Source: Lujinxingia sediminis
Lineage (GTDB): Bacteria > Myxococcota_A > Bradymonadia > Bradymonadales > Bradymonadaceae
Direction: 5' to 3'
Length of the DNA: 64,000 nt
Assembly (NCBI RefSeq): GCF_004005565.1
Contig: NZ_SADD01000011.1
Coordinates: 62,001 to 126,000, forward strand
Positions 23,210 to 34,680 of this stretch are shown here, piece after piece. The translations under genes and the position numbers were made by a program. How positions within the stretch are numbered: position 1 is the stretch's first letter; every line of letters starts with the position of its first letter. The notes beneath the pieces are model-generated. The model was not told the DNA's origin. It was given only the letters and a program-made list of their open reading frames with translations, and made no database searches.

Positions 23210-24121
23210 TCAGTCGAGGCCACTGATGAAGCTGTCGATATGTGCCGCGGTTGAGGCGGGATCTTCGACCTGGAGGTAGTGACCGCTGCCGGGGAAGTAC
23301 TCCACCACGCTGTCCTCGATCAGGTCGCCGACGGCGGCCTGAAGCAGGGCCGGGTTCATGAAGGGATCGTCGGAGACCAGGATGAGCGTCTCGGCATCGA
23401 TTTTATGGAGCTTGTCGGCGAAGTCAGCGCCGGTCCAGGAGTCGAGCGCCTGGCGGATGGCCTGTGGTGAGACGCCCGCGGCATCTGCGGCCATCGCAGC
23501 AAAATCGTCGGGCTGAATATCCACGCTGGAGATCTGAATGATCAGCTCCTGGAGGGAGGCGTCGTAGGCCGCCGCCGCGAAGAGATCATAGCTCTCCTGA
23601 GGCAGGGGGAAGCCGGACGCGGGCACCGGCGACATCAAGATCAACCCTTCGATATCGTCGTCGTAGCTGGAGGCGTAGAGCTGGGCCAGGGCCCCGCCCA
23701 TCGAGTGCCCGACGAGCACGAAGTCATCGGCATCGGCGTCATCAATCACCGCCTGCATGTCTTTGATGTAGTTGCGAAGCGAGTAGCCACCGTTGGGCAT
23801 GCTGGAGAGCCCGCTGCCGCGAAGATCGGGTACGATCAGGCGGTAGTCCGGGCCGGCCAGCTCTTCAATGAGGTTGTCGTAGACCGCGCCGGAGACCATC
23901 CAGCCGTGCACGAGCACGACATCCTGATCGCCATCGCCGATGACGCGGTAAGCGATGTCTTTCTGATCCCTGGTACGCGCGTAGCGAAGCTCGGCTTCGT
24001 CCCCCAACGACTGCGCGATCTGCGTGTTGGTGTCGTCCGGGGCGGGCTGTTCCCCACAGCCCACGATGCCTGCCATCCCCACCACCATCGAGAGCGCTGC
24101 GATCTTCATCGTGTTCTTCAT
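23210..24121 (-). CDS. Alpha/beta hydrolase lipoprotein
   Basis: 303 residues. The lipobox-type signal (KIAALSMVVGMAGIVGC, Cys about residue 22) implies export and lipid anchoring. The hydrolase fold has the oxyanion region VVLVHGWMVSGAVYDNL, the nucleophile elbow VGHSMGGALAQLY (Ser about 146), an acid in ILVSDDPFMNP and the His in GSGHYLQVEDP. The strand sequence HGWMVSGAV is shared with the next hydrolase gene, indicating a duplication. AAAGGAG precedes the start at 24121. Family members act on esters or related bonds; the substrate is unknown. Confidence 0.85.
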   Translation of the reverse strand: MKNTMKIAALSMVVGMAGIVGCGEQPAPDDTNTQIAQSLGDEAELRYARTRDQKDIAYRVIGDGDQDVVLVHGWMVSGAVYDNLIEELAGPDYRLIVPDLRGSGLSSMPNGGYSLRNYIKDMQAVIDDADADDFVLVGHSMGGALAQLYASSYDDDIEGLILMSPVPASGFPLPQESYDLFAAAAYDASLQELIIQISSVDIQPDDFAAMAADAAGVSPQAIRQALDSWTGADFADKLHKIDAETLILVSDDPFMNPALLQAAVGDLIEDSVVEYFPGSGHYLQVEDPASTAAHIDSFISGLD

Positions 24122-24253
24122 TGTCGTACTCCTTTGTAACCACATGAATCGACACTTAAATCAGGGGCACCAACGACGGGAAAACGTGTCGTCGGCGTTT
24201 CGCGTTGTACCGGATCAGACCATAGGACCTCGCGGCTCAAAGGGGATGAAGAG

Positions 24254-24275
24254 GGCCCCCCGCAGAGGGGGGGCC
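24254..24275 (-). terminator. G/C hairpin after the cytoplasmic hydrolase gene
   Basis: GGCCCCCC and GGGGGGCC pair around GCAGA, 12 bp downstream of the stop codon of the minus-strand hydrolase. No long T-tract follows, so its efficiency is uncertain. Confidence 0.45.
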
Positions 24276-24286
24276 GGCGGGGTGCA

Positions 24287-25048
24287 TCAGTAAAAATCGT
24301 TGAGGAGTGCGGCCAGCTCGCTGCTGCGCTCGACCTGGGGGTAGTGGCCAGCGCCGGAGACCACGGCGAAGGAGGCGTCGTTGATGGGCTCGACCACCGC
24401 CGCTTTGAGGAAGTCGTGGGGCAGGAAGGGATCGTCTGTGCCGACGACAAGGGTGGTGGCCTGAATCTTCGCAAGGCTTGCTTCGATGCCGCCGCCGGTC
24501 CAGCTCTCGTAGGACTGACGGACGCAGTCCGCGGGGATCGTCATGGCATCGTCGAGCAACTCTTCGAGCGCACCATCGGGAAGATCGAGGGTAGCCATGC
24601 CGAGAATCGCGTTGAGCATCTCGCGTTTTTCGCCGGCGTTTATGAAGAGCTCGTGGGCCTCGGGCGGAAGTTGCATGCCGGTGGCCGGGACGGTGTTGAT
24701 CAGCGCGAGTTTTTTGACCTTCTCCGGGTAGGTCGCCGCGTAGAGCTGGGCAATCTGCCCGCCCATCGAGTGGCCCAGGAGGTTAAAGGAGGAGACGCCG
24801 GCGTGTTGCGAGATGGCGTCGAGGTCGGCGACGTAATCCTCAAGGCCATAGGTGGCGCAGGAGGCCGACTCGCCGGCACCGCGATGATCGGGGATGATCA
24901 CGCGGAAGCGTGTGTCGAGGAGAGGGAGGAGTCGATTGAAGACCGCGCCGGAGACCATCCAGCCATGCACGAGCACGAGATCTTCGGAGCCCTCGCCATG
25001 GATGTGGTAGGCGAGGGTGCGGCCGTCTAGCTGAAGTATCTTCTTCAT
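24287..25048 (-). CDS. Cytoplasmic alpha/beta hydrolase, paralogue of the downstream lipoprotein hydrolase
   Basis: 253 residues without a signal peptide. The fold motifs are LVLVHGWMVSGAVFNRL, DHRGAGESA, the nucleophile elbow LLGHSMGGQIAQLYAATYP (Ser about 97), VVGTDDPFLP (acid) and the His in GAGHYPQVERS. It shares HGWMVSGAV, GHSMGG, QLYA and SW(T)G words with the lipoprotein hydrolase 165 bp downstream. The pair therefore looks like an old tandem duplication, after which only one copy gained an export signal. It lies 30 bp downstream of the hybrid kinase gene. Substrate unknown. Confidence 0.88.
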   Translation of the reverse strand: MKKILQLDGRTLAYHIHGEGSEDLVLVHGWMVSGAVFNRLLPLLDTRFRVIIPDHRGAGESASCATYGLEDYVADLDAISQHAGVSSFNLLGHSMGGQIAQLYAATYPEKVKKLALINTVPATGMQLPPEAHELFINAGEKREMLNAILGMATLDLPDGALEELLDDAMTIPADCVRQSYESWTGGGIEASLAKIQATTLVVGTDDPFLPHDFLKAAVVEPINDASFAVVSGAGHYPQVERSSELAALLNDFY

Positions 25049-25077
25049 GGCGACTCCTGGTGTGTGGGGTGGTGGGG

Positions 25078-27162
<2,085 letters not shown>

Positions 27163-27588
27163 ACGCTCGTCCCACTGCGCGCAGCGCGTCCGCAACGTGC
27201 GGAAGTGCTGTTGGAAAGAGCGCGGGATGTCGCCCTGGCGAGCCCGCGCGCAGATTGTGAAAAGTACTCAGTCACCTATCACTATCCGGGATTGCGCGCG
27301 CGGCTGGCAAGGGGAATTGCCACGCATGAGGTAGGAATTGGGTGATGCGAGGCGGTCGGGGCGGGGGATCTGGGAAGAGGGGTTTGTGTGGAAGGTTTTG
27401 ATATTGTTGTGGATTTCTGGCTTTCGGTGTGGCGGTAAGACGTGCTTCGGACCGCCATGCGGACGCGCAAAAATCGCGTTTGCGGATGGATGTAACGGGG
27501 TGTGTCGGCGTTTCTCCCCTGGACGTGACGACGAGCCGGGGCCAGAGTGCGCGATCGAAGCGCTCTTTTTTGTAGACGACGAGGGATG
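27163..27588. other. Divergent spacer between the hybrid kinase and the ABC exporter
   Basis: 426 bp holding the promoters of two divergent genes. I saw no RNA gene, clear terminator or strong -35/-10 pair. AT-richer patches occur around 27255-27290 and 27390-27415 and could contain the promoters. Confidence 0.4.
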
Positions 27589-29433
27589 ATGTCACATCGC
27601 CATAGTCAGCCTGAATCTCCAGAAGCAGGGGTCCCCGCCGGGGAGCGTTATCTGGGGGTGTTTCGCTACAGCGGGGAGGCGCTGCGTCTGGTGTGGACGA
27701 CCAGCGCGAGGCTCACCGTGATGCTGGGGCTTTTGACGCTGGTGGCCGGGGTGATGCCGGCGGCGATTGCGTATGTGGGAAAGCTCATCGTCGACCAGGT
27801 GGTAGAGGCGGCGGCCTCGGGGCTTGCGACCGATCGCAATCTGGCGCTGGTCTATGTGGCGGTGGAGGCGGGGCTGGTGGTGCTGATGGCCGGAGCGCAG
27901 AGGGGGTTGGGCGTGGCCCAGAGCCTGCTGCGCGCGCAGCTGGGCCACCGGGTCAACACGATGATCCTGGAGAAGTCGCTGGAGCTGAGTCTGACGCAGT
28001 TCGAAGACAGCGAGTTCTACGACAAACTCACCCGAGCCCGGCGCGAGGCGTCGTCGCGGCCGTTGAGTCTGGTGAATCGCACGTTTTCGCTGGTGCAAAA
28101 TGCCATCACACTTGTGGGGGCCGCGGTGCTTCTGTGGCAGCTCTCGCCATGGGCGGTGGTGATTTTGTTTGCAGCGGGTCTTCCGGCCTTTCTGGTCGAG
28201 ACGCGCTTTAGCGGGGAGGCCTTTCGGCTCTTTCGCTGGCGCTCGCCAGAGGCACGCCAGCAGATGTACCTGGAGACGGTGCTGGCCCGCGAAGACTACG
28301 CCAAGGAGGTCAAGCTCTTCGGGCTGGGGCCGATGTTGCTGGATCGATATCGGAGGATCTTCGATGTGGTCTATGGCGAGGATCGCAGCCTGACGCTGCG
28401 GCGCGGTTTCTGGGGGTATGCGCTGGGGCTGTTGAGCACCGGTGCGTTCTACGGGGCGTATGTCTGGGTGGTGCTTGAGACGGTGTACGGGCGCATCACG
28501 CTGGGGGATATGACCATGTATCTCCTGCTCTTTAAGCAGGGGCAGTCGGCGGTCTCGGCCAGCCTGAACTCGGTGGGGGGCATGTATGAGGATAATCTCT
28601 ACCTCTCCACGCTCTACGAGCTGCTCGATGAGCCGGTGGAGTCGACCGATGAGGGGGTAAGCCAGGGGGAGCGGCCGGGCGACGGACTGCGTTTTGAGGA
28701 TGTATGGTTTCGCTACCCCGGTCAGGACGATGCGGCACTGCGCGGGTTAAGCCTGCATCTTCCGCCGGGGCAGAAACTTGCGCTGGTGGGGGAGAACGGC
28801 TCGGGGAAGACCACGCTGATCAAGCTCTTGACGCGTCTTTATAAGCCCTCGCGCGGGCGGATCTTGCTCGATGGCACCGATCTTCGGGACTGGCAGCTCG
28901 GAGAATTGCATCGACGCGTGGGGGTGATCTTTCAGGATTTTGTGCGCTACCAGTTTAAGGTTGGCGAGAACATCGGGGTGGGCGACGTGGCGTTCCTGGA
29001 GGATGAGGCGCGCTGGGAGCGGGCGGCGGCCCGGGGGATGGCTGACGACTTTGTGGCGTCGATGCCGGCGGGCTTTCATACGCAGCTGGGGCGGTGGTTT
29101 AAAGACGGTCGGGAGCTCTCGGGAGGGCAGTGGCAGAAGATCGCGTTGGCGCGGGCGTTTATGCGCGAGCGCTCCGACATTCTGGTCTTTGATGAGCCCA
29201 CCTCGGCGATGGACGCACAGGCTGAGTCGGAGGTCTTTGAGCGCATCAAAGAGCTGACGGATCGGCAGATGGCGATCCTGATCTCGCACCGCTTCTCGAC
29301 GGTGCGAATGGCCGATCGCATCGCGGTGCTTGAAGACGGGCAGATCAGCGAGCTTGGCAGCCATGAGGAGTTGATGCGTGAGGGGGGAACGTACGCGCGC
29401 CTCTTTAATCTGCAGGCCGAAGGCTACCGCTGA
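27589..29433 (+). CDS. ABC exporter, fused permease and ATPase
   Basis: 614 residues. An ABC transmembrane domain (about 25-320) has several hydrophobic stretches (LTVMLGLLTLVAGVMPAAIA; SPWAVVILFAAGLPAFLVE). The ATP-binding domain follows: Walker A GENGSGKTT, Q-loop IFQDFVRYQF, signature LSGGQWQKIALARAF, Walker B DILVFDEPTSAMD and H-loop LISHRFSTVR. Such half-transporters work as dimers exporting lipids, peptides or drugs. Two adjacent ATGs (27586 and 27589) follow GAGG closely, so the exact start is uncertain and an upstream start is possible. It is followed after 54 bp by hrpB. Substrate unknown. Confidence 0.92.
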   Translation: MSHRHSQPESPEAGVPAGERYLGVFRYSGEALRLVWTTSARLTVMLGLLTLVAGVMPAAIAYVGKLIVDQVVEAAASGLATDRNLALVYVAVEAGLVVLMAGAQRGLGVAQSLLRAQLGHRVNTMILEKSLELSLTQFEDSEFYDKLTRARREASSRPLSLVNRTFSLVQNAITLVGAAVLLWQLSPWAVVILFAAGLPAFLVETRFSGEAFRLFRWRSPEARQQMYLETVLAREDYAKEVKLFGLGPMLLDRYRRIFDVVYGEDRSLTLRRGFWGYALGLLSTGAFYGAYVWVVLETVYGRITLGDMTMYLLLFKQGQSAVSASLNSVGGMYEDNLYLSTLYELLDEPVESTDEGVSQGERPGDGLRFEDVWFRYPGQDDAALRGLSLHLPPGQKLALVGENGSGKTTLIKLLTRLYKPSRGRILLDGTDLRDWQLGELHRRVGVIFQDFVRYQFKVGENIGVGDVAFLEDEARWERAAARGMADDFVASMPAGFHTQLGRWFKDGRELSGGQWQKIALARAFMRERSDILVFDEPTSAMDAQAESEVFERIKELTDRQMAILISHRFSTVRMADRIAVLEDGQISELGSHEELMREGGTYARLFNLQAEGYR

Positions 29434-29487
29434 GTGCCGAGGTGATCGGCCGGTCGCATTGAGAATATGGAGGCGTTGGGGGTATGA

Positions 29488-32040
29488 GTGCGGCTGCAAC
29501 TTCTGCTGCCGGAGGCTTTTTTGGAACTGCCCGTTGATGCGATTCGCCCGCAATTTATGGAGGCGCTGCGCGCGCATCCCCGCCACATTTTGACCGCACC
29601 GACCGGCTCCGGGAAGTCGACGCGCCTGCCGTTGTGGCTGGCTGAGTTCACCGGGAAGCCAGTGCTGGTGGTCGAGCCCCGGCGAGTGGCGTGCCGCTCG
29701 CTGGCGGGGTTTCTGGCGGGGCAGCATGGCGAGGAGGTCGGGGCGTCGGTGGGCTACCGGGTGCGCTTTGAGGATTGCAGCAGCGCCGAGACACGGGTGC
29801 TTTTTGCGACGACCGGCATCGCGCTCAGGATGTTGAGCGAGGAGGGCGGTGAGCGGGCGCGTTTTGGAGCGGTGCTCATCGATGAGTTTCACGAGCGCGG
29901 CTGGGAGGTCGATGTGCTCAGCGCGGCGCTCCTGCGGGCGCAGGCCACCGGTGGGTATAAGGGGCATGTGGTGCTGACGTCCGCCACGGTTGATGCCGAG
30001 GCGATCGCCGGGCGCATCGACGCGATGGTGCATCACGCCAGCGGTCGCACCTATCCGGTGGAGGTTCGCTACGCCGATGACGTTCCGGCACCCACCGGCG
30101 ATGGGTTGGCCGCAAGGGTGCGTGATGCGCTGGCCGGAGCGCTCGGAAGCGGGGAGGACGACGGGGGCGATGCACTCGTGTTTTTGCCGGGCAAGCGTGA
30201 GATTCAGGCCGTTGAAGATGCCCTGGTAGGGCTTTCGCGCGCGCTCAATCTGGAGATCGTGCAGGTGCACGGGAGCCTTCCGGTCGATGAGATTCAGCGA
30301 GCATTCAGGCCCGAGGCTCCTCGCCGGCGCGTGTTTCTGGCGACCAATGTGGCGGAGACGTCGGTGACGCTTCCGGGGGTGACGCTGGTGCTCGACAGCG
30401 GGCTGGCCCGGATGCGTGTGCACCGGGGAGGGCGCTCGGCGCTGGCGCTGGTGGCGGTGGCCGAGGCGTCGATGGATCAGCGCGCCGGGCGGGCGGGCCG
30501 TGTGCGCCAGGGTCGGTGTGTGAGGCTGTGGAGCGAGCGCTACTCGCCAGAGCCTCATGCCGCTCCGGAGATCGAGCGGATTGAGCTCGACGATGTGTTG
30601 CTGGCGGCGGCCTCCGTGGGCTTGGAGGGGCGGGCGTTTCTCGATGCCCCCTGGATTTCCATGCCGCCCGGGTTTGCGGTGGAGCAGGCCCGAGCGCGCC
30701 TGCGGCGCGCTCGGGCCCTGGACGATCGGGGCCACCTGACGACGCTCGGCCGGGCGCTCGCCACGATGCCGGTGAGTGGTGCCGAGGGGCGTCTGCTCAT
30801 CGACCCGCCCGCCGAGCTTGCCGCCACGCTCTGCGACCTTGTGGCCATCTTGCAGCGCGGCCAGGACCTGCTCCTTCCCGACCATCTTCTGCGCGGGCGC
30901 AACGAGGAGGTTCGCGAGGCCCGGCGCGATCTTTTCGAGGGGCTGCACGACGAGGTCAGCCTGCAGCTCGCCGCGCTTCGTCACGGTGAGGTGCGCCGCC
31001 ACGGGCTTCGCCCGGCGGCGCTGCGTGAGGTCCGCCAGATCGCCCGCTCGTTGCGCGAGGTGGTGGGCGTAAGCGCCGAGCAGGCCAATGCGCCCCTGGC
31101 CTCCTCCGCCGAGCTTGTGCGCCACGCCTTAAAGCGTATCCCGGAGTCGGCCTTTGTGGTGCGAAGCCGCGCGCTCAAAAAACGCGTCGACGGGCGAGCG
31201 GTGCGCGGCAAGCCCGAGCCCTGGGGAAATGGCGAGATCGAACTTCTGGTGTGGCCCTTTGCCAGCCCGGCGCTCAAAGATGGGGAGAAAGCGCCGGTCG
31301 ATCCGGTGGCCGGGGTGATTCTGGATACCTTCTGGATCGGCGATGATGGCACCGGGGTGCGCGGCTCCGGCAAGATGGTGTTGCCCTGCACCTACGCCGA
31401 CCTCGTGAGCGCTGATGTTGGAGAGCGCAAGATCGGTGAGGTGCGTGCCGGCAACCACCGTGGCGCGCCCTATGTTCGGGCCCGCGTGGAGCGGGCCCTG
31501 GCCGGCGTGGCCCTCTCGGCGGCCGAAGAGGCCCTGCGCGGTCCGGAGCTCGTAGAGGCGGCGGCACAAGCCATCCTGGAGGGGCGGATTCTTAAGCCCG
31601 CCGGCGAGGATGTGCTCGATGATCTTCATATCTGGGAGGTGCTGGCCGGTTGGCCCACCCTCGATCGCAGCTGGACGGGGGAAGATCCGCCGCCTGCGCC
31701 GCACACGTTTCTTATGGAGCGCCTGCGCCTTTTAGGTGTGGAGAGTGAGCAGGACCTGATGCTGGTCGAGCCCGAGGATCTTCGCCCGGATCTGGAAGCG
31801 GAGCTAACGATTCACCGCTTTGATCTCGACCCGCTGCGCGAGGAGTTTCCGCGGGTGTGGGAGCATCTGGGCTTTCGCTACCACTGCCAGGTCTCGCCAA
31901 TGGCCAAACGGGTGACCATGACGCCGATGGACAAGAAGACGGCGCGGGCGGCCGACCCGAAGGCCAACCTCCTGCCGAGATTTCGGGGCTTTAAGGTGCG
32001 GTATAAAAACGCCAGCCGCGTCATCGATCTTCGCGGCTGA
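29488..32040 (+). CDS. hrpB: ATP-dependent helicase HrpB
   Basis: 850 residues, the usual HrpB size. DExH helicase motifs appear in order: I LTAPTGSGKSTRLPLWL (about 33-49), Ia VVEPRRVACRSL, II LIDEFHERG (DEFH), III LTSATVDAE, V ATNVAETSVTLPGV and VI DQRAGRAGRVRQGR. The HrpB-specific C-terminus runs to the typical end HCQVSPMAKRVTMTP, then LLPRFRGFKVRYKNA. The start is GTG at 29488, since an ATG at 29484 is out of frame; GGGGG lies just upstream. HrpB is a DEAH/RHA-family helicase whose physiological substrate is not well settled; in E. coli it affects peptidoglycan synthesis through PBP1b. It converges on the MATE gene with only 5 bp between stops. Confidence 0.95.
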   Translation: MRLQLLLPEAFLELPVDAIRPQFMEALRAHPRHILTAPTGSGKSTRLPLWLAEFTGKPVLVVEPRRVACRSLAGFLAGQHGEEVGASVGYRVRFEDCSSAETRVLFATTGIALRMLSEEGGERARFGAVLIDEFHERGWEVDVLSAALLRAQATGGYKGHVVLTSATVDAEAIAGRIDAMVHHASGRTYPVEVRYADDVPAPTGDGLAARVRDALAGALGSGEDDGGDALVFLPGKREIQAVEDALVGLSRALNLEIVQVHGSLPVDEIQRAFRPEAPRRRVFLATNVAETSVTLPGVTLVLDSGLARMRVHRGGRSALALVAVAEASMDQRAGRAGRVRQGRCVRLWSERYSPEPHAAPEIERIELDDVLLAAASVGLEGRAFLDAPWISMPPGFAVEQARARLRRARALDDRGHLTTLGRALATMPVSGAEGRLLIDPPAELAATLCDLVAILQRGQDLLLPDHLLRGRNEEVREARRDLFEGLHDEVSLQLAALRHGEVRRHGLRPAALREVRQIARSLREVVGVSAEQANAPLASSAELVRHALKRIPESAFVVRSRALKKRVDGRAVRGKPEPWGNGEIELLVWPFASPALKDGEKAPVDPVAGVILDTFWIGDDGTGVRGSGKMVLPCTYADLVSADVGERKIGEVRAGNHRGAPYVRARVERALAGVALSAAEEALRGPELVEAAAQAILEGRILKPAGEDVLDDLHIWEVLAGWPTLDRSWTGEDPPPAPHTFLMERLRLLGVESEQDLMLVEPEDLRPDLEAELTIHRFDLDPLREEFPRVWEHLGFRYHCQVSPMAKRVTMTPMDKKTARAADPKANLLPRFRGFKVRYKNASRVIDLRG

Positions 32041-32045
32041 CCTGT

Positions 32046-33368
32046 TTAGTCGAGCCCCGGCACTCGCCGCGTCGCCCAGGGCACGCCCAGGGTCAGCCCG
32101 CGCACGATCATCAGCGAGGTGATGGCTGACCACACCCCGATGAGTCCCCAGCCAAGCGGATTTGTGGCCAGCAGCAGAGCACCGGCGACACCCGCGCTCA
32201 AAAGCATCGCCCGAGCCAGAAACCCGAAGGCCTGGGTGCCCATGTAGAGCCCGTCCCAGACAAAGACGAGCGCGTTGAGCGGTTGTAAGACGGCGACGAA
32301 GGGGATGAGCATGAGGATGCCGGCGATGACCTCGGCATCGGTGCTAAACGCCTCCGCCAGAAGACCGCCCGAGAGCCAGATGCTCGCGCCCAGCACAAGC
32401 CCGGTGGCCAGGCCCCATTGCAAGAGGCGCGCGCCCATCGCGCGGGCCTCCTTCACGTCGTCGCGGCCGATGAAGTTCGCCAGAAGCGCCTGGCCTGCGA
32501 TGGCGAGCGCGTCGATGAGCAGCGCGAAGAAGCCCCAGAGTTGGTTGGCGACCTGGTGGGCGGCCACGGATTCGGCGCCCTGGCGTGCGGCCACGGCGGT
32601 GGCCAGCGTCATGGTGCCCACCAGCGCGCCGGTGCGCAGCAAAAGCGCGCTTCCCACCCGCACCAGCGGCAGCATGCCGCTTAAGGAGGGGGCGAGCAGC
32701 GGCACGCGCATCGCCTCGCGGCGACGCACCAGGAGCAGCCACAGAAAGAGCAACGCCCCGGACCACTGGGCCACCACCGTGGCGATCGCAGCCCCGGCGA
32801 TGCCCCAGCCCAGTCCGAAGATCAAAAGCGGATCGAGCACCAGGTTGATCAGGTTAAGCATCACCGTGACCCACATCGGGGTACGCGTATCTTGAAAGCC
32901 GCGAAAGGCCCCGTGGGCTGCCGTGCTGATCAGCAATGCCGGGCCAGCCCAGGCGCGGATCTTCAGGTAGGTGAGGGCAGGCCCGGCGACGTCGCCCGCG
33001 GCACCCATCAGCGCAAGAAGCGGCGCGGCGAAGACCAGCAGCGTCGCCGTCATCAACCCGCCGCATATCAAGGCAAGCCACAACGCGTGGCTGACGACTC
33101 GGCCGGCCTCCTCAACCTCATCGCGGCCCAGGTGCGCGGCGATCTTCGGGGTGGTCGCATAGGCCAGAAAGTTGAAGACGATAAAGGCCATCGCAAAGAG
33201 CGCGCTGTTGATACCCAGCGCGGCCAGCTCTGCGGTGCCGATGCGCCCGACGAAGAATGTGTCGACCAGTGAGACGAGCGGGTCGATGGCCAGGCTGCCA
33301 ATGGCCGGGATGGCCATCGCCAGGATGGCGCGGTCGTGGCGATGTCGCAGGGGGAGGAGCTCGCGCAT
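32046..33368 (-). CDS. MATE-family multidrug/toxin efflux transporter
   Basis: 440 residues with about twelve hydrophobic segments. The N-terminal LAMAIPAIGSLAIDPLVSLVDTFFVGRIGTAELAALGI is the MATE/DinF signature, and the second half repeats the fold (GTMTLATAVAARQGAESVAA, HQVANQLWGFFALLIDALAI). MATE transporters export cationic or other toxic compounds using Na+ or H+ gradients. The start at 33368 (MRELLPL) precedes the first helix but has only a weak ribosome-binding site. A run of 11 G residues lies about 42 bp upstream. It is convergent with hrpB. Substrate unknown. Confidence 0.93.
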   Translation of the reverse strand: MRELLPLRHRHDRAILAMAIPAIGSLAIDPLVSLVDTFFVGRIGTAELAALGINSALFAMAFIVFNFLAYATTPKIAAHLGRDEVEEAGRVVSHALWLALICGGLMTATLLVFAAPLLALMGAAGDVAGPALTYLKIRAWAGPALLISTAAHGAFRGFQDTRTPMWVTVMLNLINLVLDPLLIFGLGWGIAGAAIATVVAQWSGALLFLWLLLVRRREAMRVPLLAPSLSGMLPLVRVGSALLLRTGALVGTMTLATAVAARQGAESVAAHQVANQLWGFFALLIDALAIAGQALLANFIGRDDVKEARAMGARLLQWGLATGLVLGASIWLSGGLLAEAFSTDAEVIAGILMLIPFVAVLQPLNALVFVWDGLYMGTQAFGFLARAMLLSAGVAGALLLATNPLGWGLIGVWSAITSLMIVRGLTLGVPWATRRVPGLD

Positions 33369-33698
33369 CGGGGGCTCGTTGGGGCCGGGGGAAGGAGGGG
33401 CAGATCGCCGGGGGGGGGGGCGGCGGTGCAGCAGGTATGTGGAAAAACATGCGGGCCAACCCCTCTGGGAGTGGTCGCGCGCGCAAAGGATCATGCGGAC
33501 GCACCCGGGGTCAAGGGTGGACGCCGGCGATGAGCCATGTAGTGTGATGATGACCTCGCCACCTGGGGGGGGCATAAGGTCGCACAAGTGCATCATGTTG
33601 AGGATCAGCGCCACGCGTTCGGGCGTCGTCTGTCTTGAAATATGCGCGGAAATCCAAGAGGATAGCCGCGCTGGTAACGGAACGTAACAAGGACGGTC
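33369..33698. other. Divergent spacer with a poly-G tract
   Basis: 330 bp between the MATE gene and a plus-strand lipoprotein gene. It holds the 11-G run (33410-33420), but I see no promoter pair or RNA gene with confidence. Confidence 0.45.
33410..33420. repeat. Homopolymer of 11 G
   Basis: An uninterrupted run of 11 G on the plus strand, about 42 bp upstream of the MATE start (11 C on the coding strand). Such tracts often vary in length. Confidence 0.9.
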
Positions 33699-34664
33699 AT
33701 GAAGTTGAACAACGTGTTGGTAGCCTGCCTCGCCGTGACGACGATCGGGTGTTTTTCGGGGCCCTCGATGGGAGAAAGCGCGGAGGCGACCGAGGTTGAG
33801 CCTTCCTCGGAGACCGCGCAGGACTCCCGGGAGCTGGCGATGGAGATCCGTGCGGAGGTGCCCCTGGTTGAGGAAGGTAGCCCGAGCGCGGACTCGGCGG
33901 GGGACGAAGGCAACACCAACCCGGAGCTTGAAGCAGAGGCCGCGTTTCGCCAGGTGACCTGGGCGAAGATGCAGGAGCGAGTCGAGGCCTTTAAAGCCTG
34001 TGCTGGCGAAGACTACGACACGACCAACGCGTACTTCGAGGCAGTGGCCACGCGCGCTGCGGACAGCTTTAACCTGGGCAGCCTCAATGGCGAGGAGAGC
34101 GAGAGTGAGCTGGGACGCTGTGTGCACGCGCGCATGCGTGATGTGCTCGGTGAAGTTCAGTCCGAGGCGCCGGCGCATGTCCATCGTTTAGGGTTCAGCG
34201 TCTGGGTGTTGGGGCCGGATGTGAAGCTGGCCAGCTGCTCCGGCGATCGGGTTCTCTGTGAGGGCATGGAGGGCGTGGCGATGAATGCCACGTTGAGCAA
34301 TCTCACCATCGCCGATGATGCCTCTTGCCCGCATAGTGACGCGATCATCGCCGGGGGCGAAGAGGTCTTCCAGGACGCCATTGCCTGCCACACCATGGGG
34401 CAGGAGCTTGCCAACGAAGGCGGGGACGCCATGCCGCTGGGAGCTCAGGCCTGGGTGGCCGTGCGTTACTCACCAGAGCTCGACCAGCACTACCTCTATG
34501 CGCGCTACACCGACGCGGCCTACGAGCCGGTGGCGCGTTGCCTGATCGATGCGCATAAGGCGCTGGTGCTTCAGGGGCAGGGGGAGAGCACCTGCCAGCA
34601 GAACCTCTGCTCGCGCCTCTACTCCTTTGCGACGCATCCGGTGCTCTCGCTGATGGTCCACTGA
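33699..34664 (+). CDS. Cys-containing lipoprotein, function unknown
   Basis: 321 residues. The signal (MKLNNVLVACLAVTTIGC) has a lipobox, Cys 18. An acidic, Ser-rich linker (about 25-75) precedes a folded domain with several Cys (FKACAGEDYD; RCVHARMRDVLG; LASCSGDRVLCEGMEG; IACHTMG; RCLIDAHKAL; STCQQNLCSRLY) likely forming disulfides. AAGGACGG precedes the ATG. It begins a run of three plus-strand genes with short gaps, possibly an operon with the SRPBCC protein (16 bp apart). I recognise no family. It looks like a cell-surface lipoprotein of the type common in myxobacteria-like genomes. Confidence 0.75.
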   Translation: MKLNNVLVACLAVTTIGCFSGPSMGESAEATEVEPSSETAQDSRELAMEIRAEVPLVEEGSPSADSAGDEGNTNPELEAEAAFRQVTWAKMQERVEAFKACAGEDYDTTNAYFEAVATRAADSFNLGSLNGEESESELGRCVHARMRDVLGEVQSEAPAHVHRLGFSVWVLGPDVKLASCSGDRVLCEGMEGVAMNATLSNLTIADDASCPHSDAIIAGGEEVFQDAIACHTMGQELANEGGDAMPLGAQAWVAVRYSPELDQHYLYARYTDAAYEPVARCLIDAHKALVLQGQGESTCQQNLCSRLYSFATHPVLSLMVH

Positions 34665-34680
34665 TCTGCAAGGAGCCCTC

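Noticed and set aside
28747-31125. Minus-strand 792-codon frame
   Set aside because: Antisense to the ABC exporter and hrpB; His/Arg/Pro-rich with no motifs.
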